NCBI RefSeq assembly: GCF_005484945.1
Contig: NZ_CP034035.1
Location: 496,001 to 560,000, forward strand
DNA from: Brenneria rubrifaciens
Lineage (GTDB): Bacteria > Pseudomonadota > Gammaproteobacteria > Enterobacterales > Enterobacteriaceae
Direction of reading: 5' to 3'
DNA: 64,000 bases
Below the pieces are notes generated by a model that had not been told where the DNA came from, ran no database searches, and worked only from the letters and a program-made list of their open reading frames with translations. The translations under genes and the position numbers were made by a program. Shown piece after piece: positions 31,467 through 41,992 of this stretch. How positions within the stretch are numbered: position 1 is the stretch's first letter; each line of letters begins with the position of its first letter.

Positions 31467-31719
31467 ATATAAGAATTTATATTAGTTGCCAATTTTTTGG
31501 CGATGAAATGACGTCATGGCGGGGGCTTTCAAGCGGGTGACGGCTCCAATGAGGTGCGATATCTGTGGGAGCGAAGTGGGCAGAGTAAAAATATTTTATT
31601 TTATAACAGGAGGTTAGTGTTAATTTCTTGTCAGCGGTTTGTTATCGCGGGTAAATATAATTACTATTGTTAATAATTCTCATTTCTTTTTTAATCGAGT
31701 TTCTGGCGGAACATCCCCT

Positions 31720-32499
31720 ATGCCGAACACCGTTATCAACGCGCTTGAGCATCCGATATTTTCCCGTTGTGAACCACGTCTGGCGGCTGCGTTACGTGCG
31801 TTGTTGCATCAGCATGTTCCTCATCGCCTTGATACGATCAAATTTGGCGAGGTGCCGCCTGCGGGAAGCCTAACGCTGGCGGAGTGGTCGCGTCCCGCGG
31901 TGTTTCACGCATTGGTGCGGCGTTACAGTGATGAGCGATATCGGGAACACCCGAATAGCGCGCGGGAAGAGAAACCGCTGCAATCGCTCTGGTCGCAGTG
32001 GTATTTAGGGTTGTTGGTTCCGCCATTGATGTTGGCATTGTTGATGCATTCCGTCGCGCCGGACTTTGCGCCGGAAAATATTTATGTCGAATTTCATCAT
32101 ACGGGGCGGGCCGCGGCGTTTTATATCGTCACGCAGCCGATGACCGATGCGCCGGTATCCCGGCATGAACGGCTGGAAACTTTGTTAACCCAGTGTATTA
32201 CGCCGGTGGTTACCACGCTGAATGAGTTTGGCGTGTTGAATGCTAAACTGATCTGGAACAATACCGGCTACCTGATGCACTGGTTTTTGGGAACGATAGC
32301 GGCGCTGCTGCCCGCTGACGAGATTATTCATTTGAAAAACGAACTGTTCTTTTCCCGTACGCTGCTGGACGGTCGCGAGAATCCTTTATACCGCACGGTA
32401 ATCCCTCGGGGAGGGGTGATTCAACGTCGCAGTTGCTGCCAGCGTTATCGTATTCCCGGCGTGGAGAAATGCCCGAGTTGTACGCTGAACACGGTATGA
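31720..32499 (+). CDS. fhuF: Siderophore-iron reductase FhuF
   Basis: 259 residues. Cytoplasmic [2Fe-2S] protein that reduces ferric iron in hydroxamate siderophores. Conserved core: EEKPLQSLWSQWYLGLLVPPLMLAL and IWNNTGYLMHWFL. The C-terminal cluster ligands form the C-C-x10-C-x2-C pattern (RSCCQRYRIPGVEKCPSC). ATG 31720 fits the family length. No strong Shine-Dalgarno is visible, and an upstream in-frame ATG would add 27 residues. Divergent from DUF1435, as in E. coli. Confidence 0.93.
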   Translation: MPNTVINALEHPIFSRCEPRLAAALRALLHQHVPHRLDTIKFGEVPPAGSLTLAEWSRPAVFHALVRRYSDERYREHPNSAREEKPLQSLWSQWYLGLLVPPLMLALLMHSVAPDFAPENIYVEFHHTGRAAAFYIVTQPMTDAPVSRHERLETLLTQCITPVVTTLNEFGVLNAKLIWNNTGYLMHWFLGTIAALLPADEIIHLKNELFFSRTLLDGRENPLYRTVIPRGGVIQRRSCCQRYRIPGVEKCPSCTLNTV

Positions 32500-32667
32500 G
32501 AAAACGCGAGCGCCTGCCTGCGCCGTCGGTTCTCCTGACAGTATCACCCGGTGCCTTGTTGATATGATTAAGCTTTCCTTAGTGTTAGCGGGAGCGCGAT
32601 AAAAGTCTACTCTCGCAGGGACTCGAAACGGAAAATTGATATAGCAAGCAAATCTGTCTGACGGGCG

Positions 32668-34103
32668 ATTAGGCGGGGTATCATTATTCTTGTCGTGGTG
32701 GCGATAACGCTGCTGGCTATTCGTATTTATGATACCCAGCGTGGTCCCGCACTGGTTCCCTGGCACACCTATATTCCCAATGAACTTTCAGTGGAATAGC
32801 TGAATAACGCTGACTGGACGGCGTATTTGCGGGCAGAAGAAGGCCATTTCCGGCAGGTAAACCAGAATGTGACGCAGGCGCTGGACGCGGATGAAAAACG
32901 GCCAATCAATCGCTATTTTTCCGGTAGTCCGGTTTATCCCGGCAACTTTCTGCATGACTGGAACCGTTCTTATGAACTGATGCCCGACGGCGCGCCCAAA
33001 GGGGCGGTGGTGTTTTTGCATGGATGACCGATTCACCTTATAGCCTGCGGCATGTCGCTGAGCGTTATCGTCAGCGCGGTTTTGTGGCGGTGGGGATCGG
33101 TTCGCCGGCACACGGCACGGTGCCTGCCGCGTTGACGGATGTGCACTGGCGGGATTGGCTGGCAGCGACGCGTCTGGCGGTTCGGGAAGCTCAGTGCCAT
33201 ATCACTTCGGCTTCCGGGAACATCCTGCCGCTGCATATTGTGGGTTTTTCCAATGGCGGGGCGCTGGCCCTGAAATATGCGCTGGATTCGCTGGACGACG
33301 CGACGTTGATTCGACCTGATCAACTGATACTGATTTCCCCGATGATTGGTATCACCCGCTACGCGCGTTTTGCTGGTCTGGCGGGGTTGCCCGCCATCTT
33401 CCCGGCGTTTGCCAAACCAGGGTGGCTGGGGGTTTTGCCCGAATTCAACCCGTTCAAATATAATTCGTTTTCGGTGAACGGCGCACGTCAGTCATGGCTA
33501 TTCACGCACCAACTGCAACGTCAACTGACCCGCAAGGCGCAGAGTCAGGCACTGGCGGCGCTACCGCCGGTACTGACGTTTCAGTCGGTGATGGATTTTA
33601 CCGTCAGTACCCGGGCGGTCATTTCGGCGTTTTATAATCTACTGCCTGCCAACGGCAGCCAACTGGTGCTGTTTGATGTCAATCGTACGATCAATTTTGG
33701 GCCGCTGCTGCGTGATTCCGCCAACGGCGCGGTGAACCAGTGGCTTCCCCCCGCGCCGCGCCATTATGACACCACGGTGATCACCAATGCGGCCCCTGAC
33801 AGCGCTCATGCCCTCGCGTTTGATGTTGATGCGGGAATGAAACAGGAGAACACCCGCGATTTGGGCATGGATTATCCCCCGGATGTTTACTCGTTATCGC
33901 ATGTGGCATTGCCATTCCCGGATACGGATTCCCCGTACGGATGTTTCTCGCAAAATCCCCGGAAGTTTGGTTTGCCGCTGGGGGTGATTACAGCCCGCAG
34001 GGAGCGTTCAGTGCTGGTGGTCGATCTGGATACGCTGCTGCGCTTATCCTCAAAGCCTTTTTTCCCCTATTTGATGCAACGGATTGACGAGAAAATACCC
34101 TAG
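32668..34103 (+). pseudogene. Alpha/beta hydrolase, broken by a nonsense codon and a frameshift
   Basis: Together two frames encode one alpha/beta hydrolase. A hydrophobic N-terminal anchor (IIILVVVAITLLAIRIYDTQ) leads to VPWHTYIPNELSVE, where an in-frame TAG lies at 32797-32799. The same frame continues to GAVVFLHG and stops at 33025. The rest (TDSPYSLRHVAERYRQRG) is in another frame, from about 33024. One base seems lost in the codon after LHG, where LHGMTDSPYS is expected. The nucleophile elbow GFSNGG survives. No ATG begins the N-terminal part; ATT 32668 may be a mutated start. Two or three lesions argue for real decay. Confidence 0.85.
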
Positions 34104-34473
34104 TAGCTCAACCAGCGCAGCCGACTGGCGTTTGAGTGAAATAATCTAATTTCAGTATGATTTTATCATTATTTTAACTAATCCGAATTGCAAAACCACA
34201 CCGGTGTGATTATCTATTTTATTCAGTTTAAATATCATTAATTGATGATTAACTCTAATTTATAGGATTTTTATGCTTTATTTTTTTAAAAATAGAATTT
34301 TTATTCTTGTGCTTTTATGTTTTTTAAATCGCCTTTTTAAGCTTTCTATATAGTTTAACTTATGTTTACGGGTGTGGTTTAGCCGGCGCTTCGATGGTAA
34401 GTTCAGTAGCAAGGTAACGTTTGCGTGACGAGTTTCGATCTCCTGAACGCAGTGCTCTGAATAGAGGGAAAAG
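34104..34473 (+). promoter_or_regulatory. AT-rich gcvT promoter region with CTAAT motifs
   Basis: 370 bp without a gene and strongly AT-rich from 34141 to 34360. CTAAT occurs at 34146, 34178 and 34255; CTAAT is the core reported for GcvA binding in the E. coli gcvTHP promoter, where Lrp also binds AT-rich DNA. A perfect 12-bp palindrome CACACCGGTGTG sits at 34197-34208. The regulators are inferred, not shown. Confidence 0.45.
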
Positions 34474-35592
34474 ATGGCAAAGCAGACTCCGTTGTATCAG
34501 CAGCATCTGGCCGATGGCGCCAAAATGGTTGATTTTCACGGCTGGATGATGCCGCTGCATTACGGCTCTCAGTTGGACGAACACCACATCGTGCGCCGTG
34601 ATGCCGGCATGTTCGATGTGTCCCACATGACGATTGTGGATTTGCACGGCGTCGGAACGCGCGAGTTTCTGCGCTACCTGCTGGCGAATGACGTTGCCAA
34701 ACTCACTCAACCGGGCAAGGCGCTGTATACCGGCATGTTGAATGCGTCCGGTGGCGTGATCGACGATCTGATCGTGTATTTCCTGACGGAAACGTATTTC
34801 CGGCTGGTGGTGAACTCCGCCACGCGGGAAAAAGATCTGGCCTGGATCACCGAGCACGCCAAACCGTTCGCCATCGACATTCGCGAGCGTGACGATCTGG
34901 CGCTCATTGCCGTTCAGGGGCCGACCGCACAGGAAAAAGTCCGGGCTGTGCTCAAAGATTGCTATTCGCTGGATGCTGCCGGGATTGAACAGATTGCCGC
35001 GATGAAGCCATTTTTCGGCGCTCAGGCGAGTGACTTTTTCATTGCCACCACGGGATACACTGGCGAAGCCGGTTACGAAATTGCGCTGCCGCAGGCACAG
35101 GCGGCGAGCTTCTGGCAACAACTGTTGTCAGTGGGGGTCAAGCCCTGTGGATTAGGCGCCCGCGATACGCTGCGGCTGGAAGCGGGGATGAACCTCTACG
35201 GCCAGGATATGGATGAAGGCGTGTCCCCGCTTGCCGCCAACATGGGGTGGACCATCGCCTGGCAACCGCAGGATCGCCAGTTTATCGGCCGCGAAGCACT
35301 GGAAAAACAGCGTGAAACTCGGGGCGAGCAATTAGTTGGATTGGTGATGACTGAAAAAGGCGTATTGCGTAATGAATTGCCTGTGCGCTTTACTGATAGT
35401 GAGGGTGTGATGCAGGAGGGCGTCATTACCAGCGGATCGTTTTCACCTACCCTTGGGTTGAGCATTGCGCTGGCGCGTGTGCCTGTGGGCATTGGCAAAC
35501 AGGCCATCGTCCAGATCCGCAACCGCGAACTGCCTGTGCATGTCACCCAACCCGGTTTCGTCCGTGCCGGAAAACCGATTGTTCATTATTAA
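34474..35592 (+). CDS. gcvT: Aminomethyltransferase (glycine cleavage T protein)
   Basis: 372 residues; E. coli 364. Releases ammonia from the aminomethyl-lipoyl group on GcvH and forms 5,10-methylene-tetrahydrofolate. Recognised from [53 protein letters not shown] and [19 protein letters not shown] 34474 follows AGAGGGAAAAG. First gene of gcvTHP; gcvH starts 27 bp downstream. Confidence 0.96.
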   Translation: MAKQTPLYQQHLADGAKMVDFHGWMMPLHYGSQLDEHHIVRRDAGMFDVSHMTIVDLHGVGTREFLRYLLANDVAKLTQPGKALYTGMLNASGGVIDDLIVYFLTETYFRLVVNSATREKDLAWITEHAKPFAIDIRERDDLALIAVQGPTAQEKVRAVLKDCYSLDAAGIEQIAAMKPFFGAQASDFFIATTGYTGEAGYEIALPQAQAASFWQQLLSVGVKPCGLGARDTLRLEAGMNLYGQDMDEGVSPLAANMGWTIAWQPQDRQFIGREALEKQRETRGEQLVGLVMTEKGVLRNELPVRFTDSEGVMQEGVITSGSFSPTLGLSIALARVPVGIGKQAIVQIRNRELPVHVTQPGFVRAGKPIVHY

Positions 35593-35619
35593 TTTTTGAA
35601 GGTTAAGGAGAAGGTGGCA

Positions 35620-36012
35620 ATGAGCGATGTACCAGCAGAATTAAAATATACCGCTTCGCATGAGTGGGTGCTGTCTGAAGGCGAAGGAATTTACAGTGTG
35701 GGGATTACTGACTACGCGCAGTCGTTGTTGGGCGATATGGTGTTTATTGATCTGCCGGAAGTGGGCGCCATCGTCGCGGCGGGTGATGATTGCGCCGTTG
35801 CCGAGTCGGTAAAAGCGGCTTCCGATATTTACACGCCGATTAGCGGCGAGATTATCGAAGTCAATGAAGAGCTGGAAAACGCCCCTGAACTGGTAAACAG
35901 CGCGCCCTATACCGATGGCTGGCTGTTTCGGATCAGATCGTCTGACGAGTCTGATTTGAATGACCTGCTGGATGCGGAAAGCTATCAGGCCACGCTTGAA
36001 GAAGACGAGTAA
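35620..36012 (+). CDS. gcvH: Glycine cleavage system H protein
   Basis: 130-residue lipoyl carrier that shuttles the aminomethyl group between GcvP and GcvT. The lipoylated lysine is K65 in [18 protein letters not shown] 35620 ([17 protein letters not shown]) follows AAGGAGAAGG; an in-frame ATG at 35596 is rejected on family length. It is followed by 172 bp with terminator-like hairpins before gcvP. Confidence 0.96.
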   Translation: MSDVPAELKYTASHEWVLSEGEGIYSVGITDYAQSLLGDMVFIDLPEVGAIVAAGDDCAVAESVKAASDIYTPISGEIIEVNEELENAPELVNSAPYTDGWLFRIRSSDESDLNDLLDAESYQATLEEDE

Positions 36013-36103
36013 TGACATCGCTCTGGTTTCTGCTGAGCCAGGGCGTTTTTTATGGCGGGCTATCCTGCCTGCCCCCCTTTTCGGGCCGTCGCGAGCGACG
36101 TTG

Positions 36104-36125
36104 AAAAACGCTCCCGGCGTTTTTT
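36104..36125 (+). terminator. Terminator-like hairpin between gcvH and gcvP
   Basis: Stem AAAAACGC (36104-36111) with GCGTTTTT (36117-36124), loop TCCCG. It lies 60 bp before gcvP within the operon, so it may attenuate gcvP relative to gcvTH. Confidence 0.5.
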
Positions 36126-36184
36126 ATTCCCTTGCCCGGCGATAAGCCGGGGCAAAAGCATGTATTACGCAGGAAATTTCCGTA

Positions 36185-39058
36185 ATGACTCAGACTCTCA
36201 GCCAACTTGAACATGACGGCGCTTTCGTTGAACGCCATATCGGTCCTTCCGCCAGTCAACAGCAGCACATGCTGTCTGTGGTCGGCGCGGCTTCATTGGA
36301 GGCGTTGATCCGGCAAATTGTGCCGGCTGATATTCAACTGCCCAGCCCGCCTGCGGTGGGAGAAGCGGTAACAGAGCATCAGGCGCTGGCTGAGCTGAAG
36401 GCGATTGCCAGCCGTAATCAGCGCTATAAAAGCTTTATCGGCATGGGATACAGCGCGGTGCTGATGCCGCCGGTGATCCTGCGTAATGTGCTGGAAAACC
36501 CTGGCTGGTACACGGCTTATACGCCGTATCAGCCGGAAGTGTCGCAAGGGCGTCTGGAAGCCTTGCTGAATTTTCAGCAGGTGACGCAGGATTTGACCGG
36601 GCTGGCACTGGCGTCGGCTTCGCTGCTGGATGAAGCGACCGCCGCCGCGGAAGCGATGGCGATGGCAAAGCGTATCAGTAAGCTGAAACAGGCTAACCGC
36701 TTCTTTGTGGCGGACGATGTCCACCCGCAAACGCTGGATGTGGTGCGCACGCGGGCCCGGACGTTTGGTTTTGAGGTGGTGGTGGGAAAAGCGGAAGCGG
36801 CGTTGAATGATGACGCCGTGTTCGGCGTGCTATTGCAACCGGCGGGCACCACCGGCGAACTGCACGACTATGGCAGCCTGATGGCGGAATTGAAAAATCG
36901 TAAAGTCGTTAGCTGCGTGGCGGCCGATATCATGGCGCTGGTGTTGCTGAGCGCACCGGGCAAGCAAGGGGCGGATATCGTTTTCGGCTCCGCCCAGCGC
37001 TTTGGCGTGCCGATGGGATACGGCGGTCCGCACGCCGCATTTTTCGCCTGCCGTGATGAGCATAAACGCGCGATGCCGGGCCGAATTATCGGCGTGTCGC
37101 GAGACGCCGCAGGGGACACCGCACTGCGTATGGCGATGCAGACGCGCGAGCAGCATATCCGCCGCGAAAAAGCCAACTCCAATATTTGCACCTCACAGGT
37201 GCTGCTGGCCAATATCGCCGGTCTGTATGCCGTTTTCCACGGCCGGGAAGGTCTGAAACGTATTGCCGGACGTATTCATCGCCTGACGGATATTCTGGCG
37301 CTCGGCTTACGTCAGGGCGGCATGACGCTGCGCCACCGAACCTGGTTTGATACCCTGACCGTCGATGTCGCGGATAAGACGACGACGCTCAGCCGGGCGC
37401 TGAGTTTTGGCATTAACCTGAGAGACGATCTGGATGGCGCGATCGGCATTACGCTGGACGAAACCACCACACGCGAAGATGTGCTGGCGCTGTTTGCCGT
37501 ACTGTTGGGCGACGCGCACGGGCTGGATATTGAGGTGCTGGATACGGCGCTCAATCAGCATGCCGCGTCCATTCCATCAACGCTGTTGCGTGACGATGTG
37601 ATTTTGTCGCACCCGGTTTTCAATCGTTATCACAGTGAAACTGAGATGATGCGCTATCTGCATCGTCTGGAGCGTAAAGATCTGGCGCTCAATCAGGCGA
37701 TGATCCCGCTAGGCTCTTGTACTATGAAGCTTAATGCGGCGGCGGAAATGCTGCCGATTACCTGGCCGGAGTTTGCGGAACTGCATCCGTTTTGCCCGCC
37801 GGAGCAGGCGCTTGGCTATCGGCAGATGATCGAACAGCTGTCCGGCTGGCTGGTGCAACTGACGGGTTATGACGCGGTCTGCATGCAGCCCAATTCGGGA
37901 GCGCAGGGGGAGTATGCGGGGCTGCTGGCGATTCGCCGCTACCATGAAAGTCGTGATGACGCGGCGCGTGATATCTGCCTGATCCCAAGTTCTGCGCACG
38001 GAACCAACCCGGCGTCGGCGCAGATGGCGGGAATGAGCGTAGTGGTGGTAGCCTGCGATAAGCAGGGCAATATCGATCTGCACGATTTGCGTGAAAAAGC
38101 GCAGACGGCGGGCGAGCGGCTCTCCTGTATCATGGTGACCTATCCTTCAACCCACGGCGTTTATGAAGAAACCATCCGCGAGGTGTGTCAGATCGTGCAT
38201 CAGTACGGCGGCCAGGTGTATCTGGATGGCGCCAACATGAATGCGCAGGTCGGCATTACCACGCCGGGTTATATCGGTGCGGATGTCTCTCACCTCAACC
38301 TGCATAAAACGTTTTGCATCCCGCACGGCGGCGGCGGTCCGGGCATGGGGCCGATTGGGGTAAAAGCGCACCTGGCGCCGTTTGTGCCGGGGCACCAGGT
38401 GGTAAAAATCGACGGCGTGCTGACCGGTCAGGGCGCGGTGTCCGCCGCCCCGTTCGGCAGCGCCTCTATCCTGCCGATCAGCTGGATGTATATCCGCATG
38501 ATGGGTGCGGAAGGATTGAAACAGGCGAGCCAGACGGCGATCCTCAACGCCAACTATATCGCCACGCGGCTGAAATCGGCGTTTCCGGTGCTGTATACCG
38601 GACGTGATGGACGCGTCGCGCACGAGTGTATTCTTGATATCCGACCACTGAAAGAAAGCAGCGGCATCAGTGAAATGGACATCGCCAAACGCCTGATTGA
38701 CTATGGCTTCCACGCGCCGACCATGTCATTCCCGGTGGCGGGAACGTTAATGGTCGAGCCGACGGAATCAGAAAGTCAGGAGGAACTGGATCGCTTTATC
38801 GATGCGCTGCTGGCGATCCGTTCGGAAATCGATCGCGTAGTGAGCGGTGAATGGCCGCTGGAAGATAACCCGCTGGTGAATGCGCCGCATACTCAGGCTG
38901 AACTGGTTGCCGACTGGACGCATCCTTACAGCCGCGAATTAGCGGTGTTCCCGGCGGGCGGCGAAAACAAATACTGGCCGACCGTGAAACGCCTGGACGA
39001 TGTTTACGGCGACCGTAACCTGTTCTGTTCATGTGTACCGATGGCGGATTACCTGTAA
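36185..39058 (+). CDS. gcvP: Glycine dehydrogenase (decarboxylating), P protein
   Basis: 957 residues, E. coli length. PLP enzyme that decarboxylates glycine and loads the aminomethyl group on lipoyl-GcvH. Two homologous halves; the PLP lysine is in [38 protein letters not shown] near the N-terminus and [14 protein letters not shown] are also typical. ATG 36185 follows GCAGGA at longer than usual spacing. Last gene of the operon. Confidence 0.97.
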   Translation: MTQTLSQLEHDGAFVERHIGPSASQQQHMLSVVGAASLEALIRQIVPADIQLPSPPAVGEAVTEHQALAELKAIASRNQRYKSFIGMGYSAVLMPPVILRNVLENPGWYTAYTPYQPEVSQGRLEALLNFQQVTQDLTGLALASASLLDEATAAAEAMAMAKRISKLKQANRFFVADDVHPQTLDVVRTRARTFGFEVVVGKAEAALNDDAVFGVLLQPAGTTGELHDYGSLMAELKNRKVVSCVAADIMALVLLSAPGKQGADIVFGSAQRFGVPMGYGGPHAAFFACRDEHKRAMPGRIIGVSRDAAGDTALRMAMQTREQHIRREKANSNICTSQVLLANIAGLYAVFHGREGLKRIAGRIHRLTDILALGLRQGGMTLRHRTWFDTLTVDVADKTTTLSRALSFGINLRDDLDGAIGITLDETTTREDVLALFAVLLGDAHGLDIEVLDTALNQHAASIPSTLLRDDVILSHPVFNRYHSETEMMRYLHRLERKDLALNQAMIPLGSCTMKLNAAAEMLPITWPEFAELHPFCPPEQALGYRQMIEQLSGWLVQLTGYDAVCMQPNSGAQGEYAGLLAIRRYHESRDDAARDICLIPSSAHGTNPASAQMAGMSVVVVACDKQGNIDLHDLREKAQTAGERLSCIMVTYPSTHGVYEETIREVCQIVHQYGGQVYLDGANMNAQVGITTPGYIGADVSHLNLHKTFCIPHGGGGPGMGPIGVKAHLAPFVPGHQVVKIDGVLTGQGAVSAAPFGSASILPISWMYIRMMGAEGLKQASQTAILNANYIATRLKSAFPVLYTGRDGRVAHECILDIRPLKESSGISEMDIAKRLIDYGFHAPTMSFPVAGTLMVEPTESESQEELDRFIDALLAIRSEIDRVVSGEWPLEDNPLVNAPHTQAELVADWTHPYSRELAVFPAGGENKYWPTVKRLDDVYGDRNLFCSCVPMADYL

Positions 39059-39079
39059 TCCATCACCCCTGAGAAATTG

Positions 39080-39107
39080 GCCCGCCAGTTGTGAGGCGGG
39101 CTGATTT
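39080..39107 (+). terminator. Terminator after gcvP
   Basis: Perfect stem GCCCGCC (39080-39086) with GGCGGGC (39095-39101), followed by TGATTTCT. The tail is only moderately T-rich. Confidence 0.55.
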
Positions 39108-39347
39108 CTATGCTGGATGCTATCGCGCTCTCCCCCCGCCTGACAGTGATTCAAACGCTCTTCAAGTCTGGTCCTCTGCGGTTCTCAACCGTTGACGCCA
39201 TCGTGATCGAAAATATTGACAGAAAAGTCCCCTTGTAGATGAAGGCGCTGGAAGCGGTGCTGATGGATGAGACGAATTCGGCAGAAAACAGAGTGTATTT
39301 AATAGCACGCTTATTTTGATCATTAAAAATATTTCACTGCAAATAAA

Positions 39348-39376
39348 CTGTCACTGAACTGCCGTTTCTCTGACAT
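39348..39376 (+). promoter_or_regulatory. Candidate PhoB (Pho) box, three repeats
   Basis: CTGTCAC (39348), CTGCCGT (39359) and CTGACAT (39370) repeat with an exact 11-nt period. They match the Pho heptamer CTGTCAT at 6, 5 and 6 of 7 positions. TATTTA about 8 nt downstream could be the -10. That would put transcription start near 39395, upstream of the ATG at 39430. Confidence 0.6.
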
Positions 39377-39429
39377 GTAACGTATTTATGGTGTCCCTTC
39401 CATGTTTCACTTCTGTGACTAATTTGTTT

Positions 39430-40302
39430 ATGCGTGCAAAATGCTTTCCTTACCTTGTGCTAATGCCAACGCTGGTTTTCCTTTTTGCTTTTACCTATTT
39501 TCCTCTGCTGCGTTCAGCCATCGATAGTCTCTATGATACCCGGATGAACGCCGACCAGCCGTTATTCGTCGGAATGGATAACTTTATCCGTCTATTGCAG
39601 GATGATGTGTTCTGGCAGGCGTTGCTGAACAACGTGTTGTATATCCTGATGACGGTGATCCCTGGTGTATCACTGGCGCTGCTGCTGGCCGTGATGCTGT
39701 GGGAAAATACGCGGATCAACCGCTGGCTGCGTACCGCGTTTTTCTTTCCGATGATTATTCCGCTGGTGAGCGCGGCAACGTTGTGGCTGTTCATTTTCAT
39801 GCCAGGACTCGGCCTGATGGATTACTATCTGGCGAAGCTGTTCGGTCCGATGAACAACAACTATCTCGGCATGAGCAACAGCGCGCTGGTGGCGGTGAGC
39901 GTGATTGGCATCTGGAAATTTGCCGGTTACTACATGCTGTTCTTCCTCGCCGGTCTGCAAGCCATTTCCTCCTCGGCGCGGGAAGCCGCGTTGATGGAAG
40001 GGGCGTCAAGACGCCAGGTCTTTTTTTATGTCACTTTACCGTTACTGCGACCGACTATCGCATTTGTGGTGACGATTGCCTTTATTTATGCCATTACCCA
40101 GATTGACCACGTCGCGGTGATGACGCGCGGCGGACCGAATAACGCCACCACCGTATTGCTCTACTACATTCAGGATCTGGCGAACGATACTCACGATCTT
40201 GGCAAAGCCTCTGCCGCGACTTTTCTGACGCTGGCGTTGCTGTTTGCATTTTCCATCATGAACCTGAAAGTGCTGGAAAAGGGGGCGCATTATGAACGCT
40301 GA
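39430..40302 (+). CDS. ABC transporter permease, UgpA-type
   Basis: 290-residue inner-membrane permease of the carbohydrate-uptake-1 family. Six membrane segments begin at about residue 8, and the cytoplasmic ATPase-contact (EAA) loop reads SSSAREAALMEGASRRQVFFYVTLPLL. Start chosen at ATG 39430 (MRAKCFPYLVLMPTLVFL); ATG 39388 lies in or before the expected transcription start. With the next permease, ATPase, binding protein and GpdQ, it probably imports glycerophosphodiesters or glycerol-3-phosphate. It overlaps the second permease by 11 bp. Confidence 0.85.
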   Translation: MRAKCFPYLVLMPTLVFLFAFTYFPLLRSAIDSLYDTRMNADQPLFVGMDNFIRLLQDDVFWQALLNNVLYILMTVIPGVSLALLLAVMLWENTRINRWLRTAFFFPMIIPLVSAATLWLFIFMPGLGLMDYYLAKLFGPMNNNYLGMSNSALVAVSVIGIWKFAGYYMLFFLAGLQAISSSAREAALMEGASRRQVFFYVTLPLLRPTIAFVVTIAFIYAITQIDHVAVMTRGGPNNATTVLLYYIQDLANDTHDLGKASAATFLTLALLFAFSIMNLKVLEKGAHYER

Positions 40303-41131
40303 ACATCCGCTGCGCGTGACCTCGCGTTTTACGCTGCCGCTGCTGCTGATTTGCGCGGCCTTACTGTGGATAAGTCCGTTTATCTGGATGCTGTCGTCTT
40401 CCGTTAGCACCAGCAGTTTCGGGAGCGACATGGCCTCGCTTTTGCCGCGTTTGCCGCTGACGCTGGATAATTTCCGCGATGCATGGGATAGCGCGGATTG
40501 GCTGCGTCTCTATGCCAACACGCTGATTTTTTCATTGGGAACTTTCCTGGTGCAGCTCGTGACGATCACCACCGCCGGATACATCTTCGCCTATCACCAG
40601 TTTCGCGGCAAAACGCTGCTGTTTTATCTGCTGCTGATCCAACTGATGATCATGCCGGTTGTCATGATGGTGCCAAACATGATGACGCTGAAGCAGTTGG
40701 GGCTGTTGAACACGCTGACGGGCGTGATGATGCCGTACTTTGCTTCGGCGTTCGGCGTGTTCCTGATGCGTCAGGCATTTCTCAACATCGCCAAAGAGAT
40801 TGAGGAAGCGGCGCTAATGGAAGGGTGCCGCTGGTGGCAGGTGGTCTTTCACGTCCTTATCCCCATGACCTGGCCTTCTATTCTGGCTTTTGCCACCGTC
40901 AGTATTACCTATCACTGGAATGAGTATCTCTGGCCGCTGATGGTTCTGAACGATCCTGATAAACAGGTGCTGACCATTGGTCTGGTGTCGTTCGCCATGG
41001 GCGCGGAATCCGGGGGGCAATGGGGACTGATTTGTGCCGGCACGCTGCTGGTGTGTCTGCCGCTGATGGTGGCGTTTGTACTGTTCCAGAAGCAGTTTCT
41101 GAGCAGTTTTGGTTTTTCAGGCATCAAGTGA
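40292..41131 (+). CDS. ABC transporter permease, UgpE-type
   Basis: 279-residue second permease of the heterodimer, with six membrane segments and the EAA loop IAKEIEEAALMEGCRWWQVVFHVLIPM. The C-terminal QFLSSFGFSGIK is usual for the UgpE/MalG branch, which ends in G-(A/S)-(V/I)-K. ATG 40292 lies inside the 3' end of the first permease, so translation is coupled. Confidence 0.88.
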   Translation: MNAEHPLRVTSRFTLPLLLICAALLWISPFIWMLSSSVSTSSFGSDMASLLPRLPLTLDNFRDAWDSADWLRLYANTLIFSLGTFLVQLVTITTAGYIFAYHQFRGKTLLFYLLLIQLMIMPVVMMVPNMMTLKQLGLLNTLTGVMMPYFASAFGVFLMRQAFLNIAKEIEEAALMEGCRWWQVVFHVLIPMTWPSILAFATVSITYHWNEYLWPLMVLNDPDKQVLTIGLVSFAMGAESGGQWGLICAGTLLVCLPLMVAFVLFQKQFLSSFGFSGIK

Positions 41132-41164
41132 TTGCCTTTCAAGAAGCACAAAGAGGTAGGAGTT

Positions 41165-41992
41165 ATGTTACTGGCACAGATTTCCGATCTGCATTTTCGC
41201 AGTGAAGGCCGCAAGCTCTATGAGTTTATTGACGTAAATGGAGCGAATGCCGAGGTTGTTAATCAACTGAATTCGCTGCGTGAGCGCCCGGATGCGGTGG
41301 TGATAAGCGGTGATATCGTCAACTGCGGCCGACCGCAGGAGTATCAGGTCGCACAGCGCGTGTTGCAGATGCTGGATTATCCGCTGTATGTGATACCGGG
41401 AAATCATGATGATAAACGTCATTTTTTGCATGCCATGCGCCCGCTTTGCCCGCTGTTGGGGGATGACCCGGACAATATCCATTATGTGGTGGACGATTTT
41501 CCTCTGCGTTTGCTGTTTATCGATTCCAGCCTGACAGGGCAATCGAAAGGATGGTTGACGCCCTCCACGCTGGATTGGCTGGAGAAGCAACTGGCCGATC
41601 ATCAGGATCGCGAAACGGCCATTTTTATGCACCATCCACCGATCCCGCTCGGTTCTGCGCAGATGGACCCCATCGCCTGTGAGAACGGCCATGAGTTGCT
41701 GGTATTGATCGAACGCTTCCCGCAACTGACCAGGGTATTCTGCGGCCACACTCATCGTTTGATCGTGACGCAGTGTCGTCAGGCCATTATTGCCACGGTG
41801 CCCGGTACGGTGCATCAGGTGCCTTATTTTCACCATGACAAGGCGCCTTACTACAATCTTGAACCCGCCGCCGTGGTAATGCACCGCTATGTCCCGCATA
41901 CAGGACTGGTCAGCTACAGCCAGTTGCTTACGCCGTTCGCCGGTCCCTATCTCTATGACCCTCGTATCAGCTGCCCGGTGGATGAGTCATGA
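41165..41992 (+). CDS. gpdQ: Glycerophosphodiester phosphodiesterase GpdQ
   Basis: 275-residue binuclear metallophosphoesterase, strongly similar along its length to Enterobacter (Klebsiella) aerogenes GpdQ (274 aa). Metal ligands and catalytic residues are in place: D8 and H10 (ISDLH), D50 (SGD), N80 and H81 (GNHD), MHHPP, and HTH in FCGHTHR. It hydrolyses glycerophosphodiesters such as glycerophosphoethanolamine. No signal peptide, so it is cytoplasmic. ATG 41165 follows AGGTAGGAG. Its place between the permease and ATPase genes implies that imported diesters are cleaved inside the cell. Confidence 0.93.
   Translation: MLLAQISDLHFRSEGRKLYEFIDVNGANAEVVNQLNSLRERPDAVVISGDIVNCGRPQEYQVAQRVLQMLDYPLYVIPGNHDDKRHFLHAMRPLCPLLGDDPDNIHYVVDDFPLRLLFIDSSLTGQSKGWLTPSTLDWLEKQLADHQDRETAIFMHHPPIPLGSAQMDPIACENGHELLVLIERFPQLTRVFCGHTHRLIVTQCRQAIIATVPGTVHQVPYFHHDKAPYYNLEPAAVVMHRYVPHTGLVSYSQLLTPFAGPYLYDPRISCPVDES

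Larger units (their letters stand above)
39059..39429 (+). other. Intergenic region gcvP to the gpdQ operon
   Basis: 371 bp with no supported gene. The gcvP terminator is at the left, unremarkable sequence to about 39290, then an AT-rich promoter segment with three Pho-box-like repeats at the right. Confidence 0.6.

Noticed and set aside
39059-39340. Possible gene remnant after gcvP
   Set aside because: Short open stretches only; no recognisable protein and no start signal.
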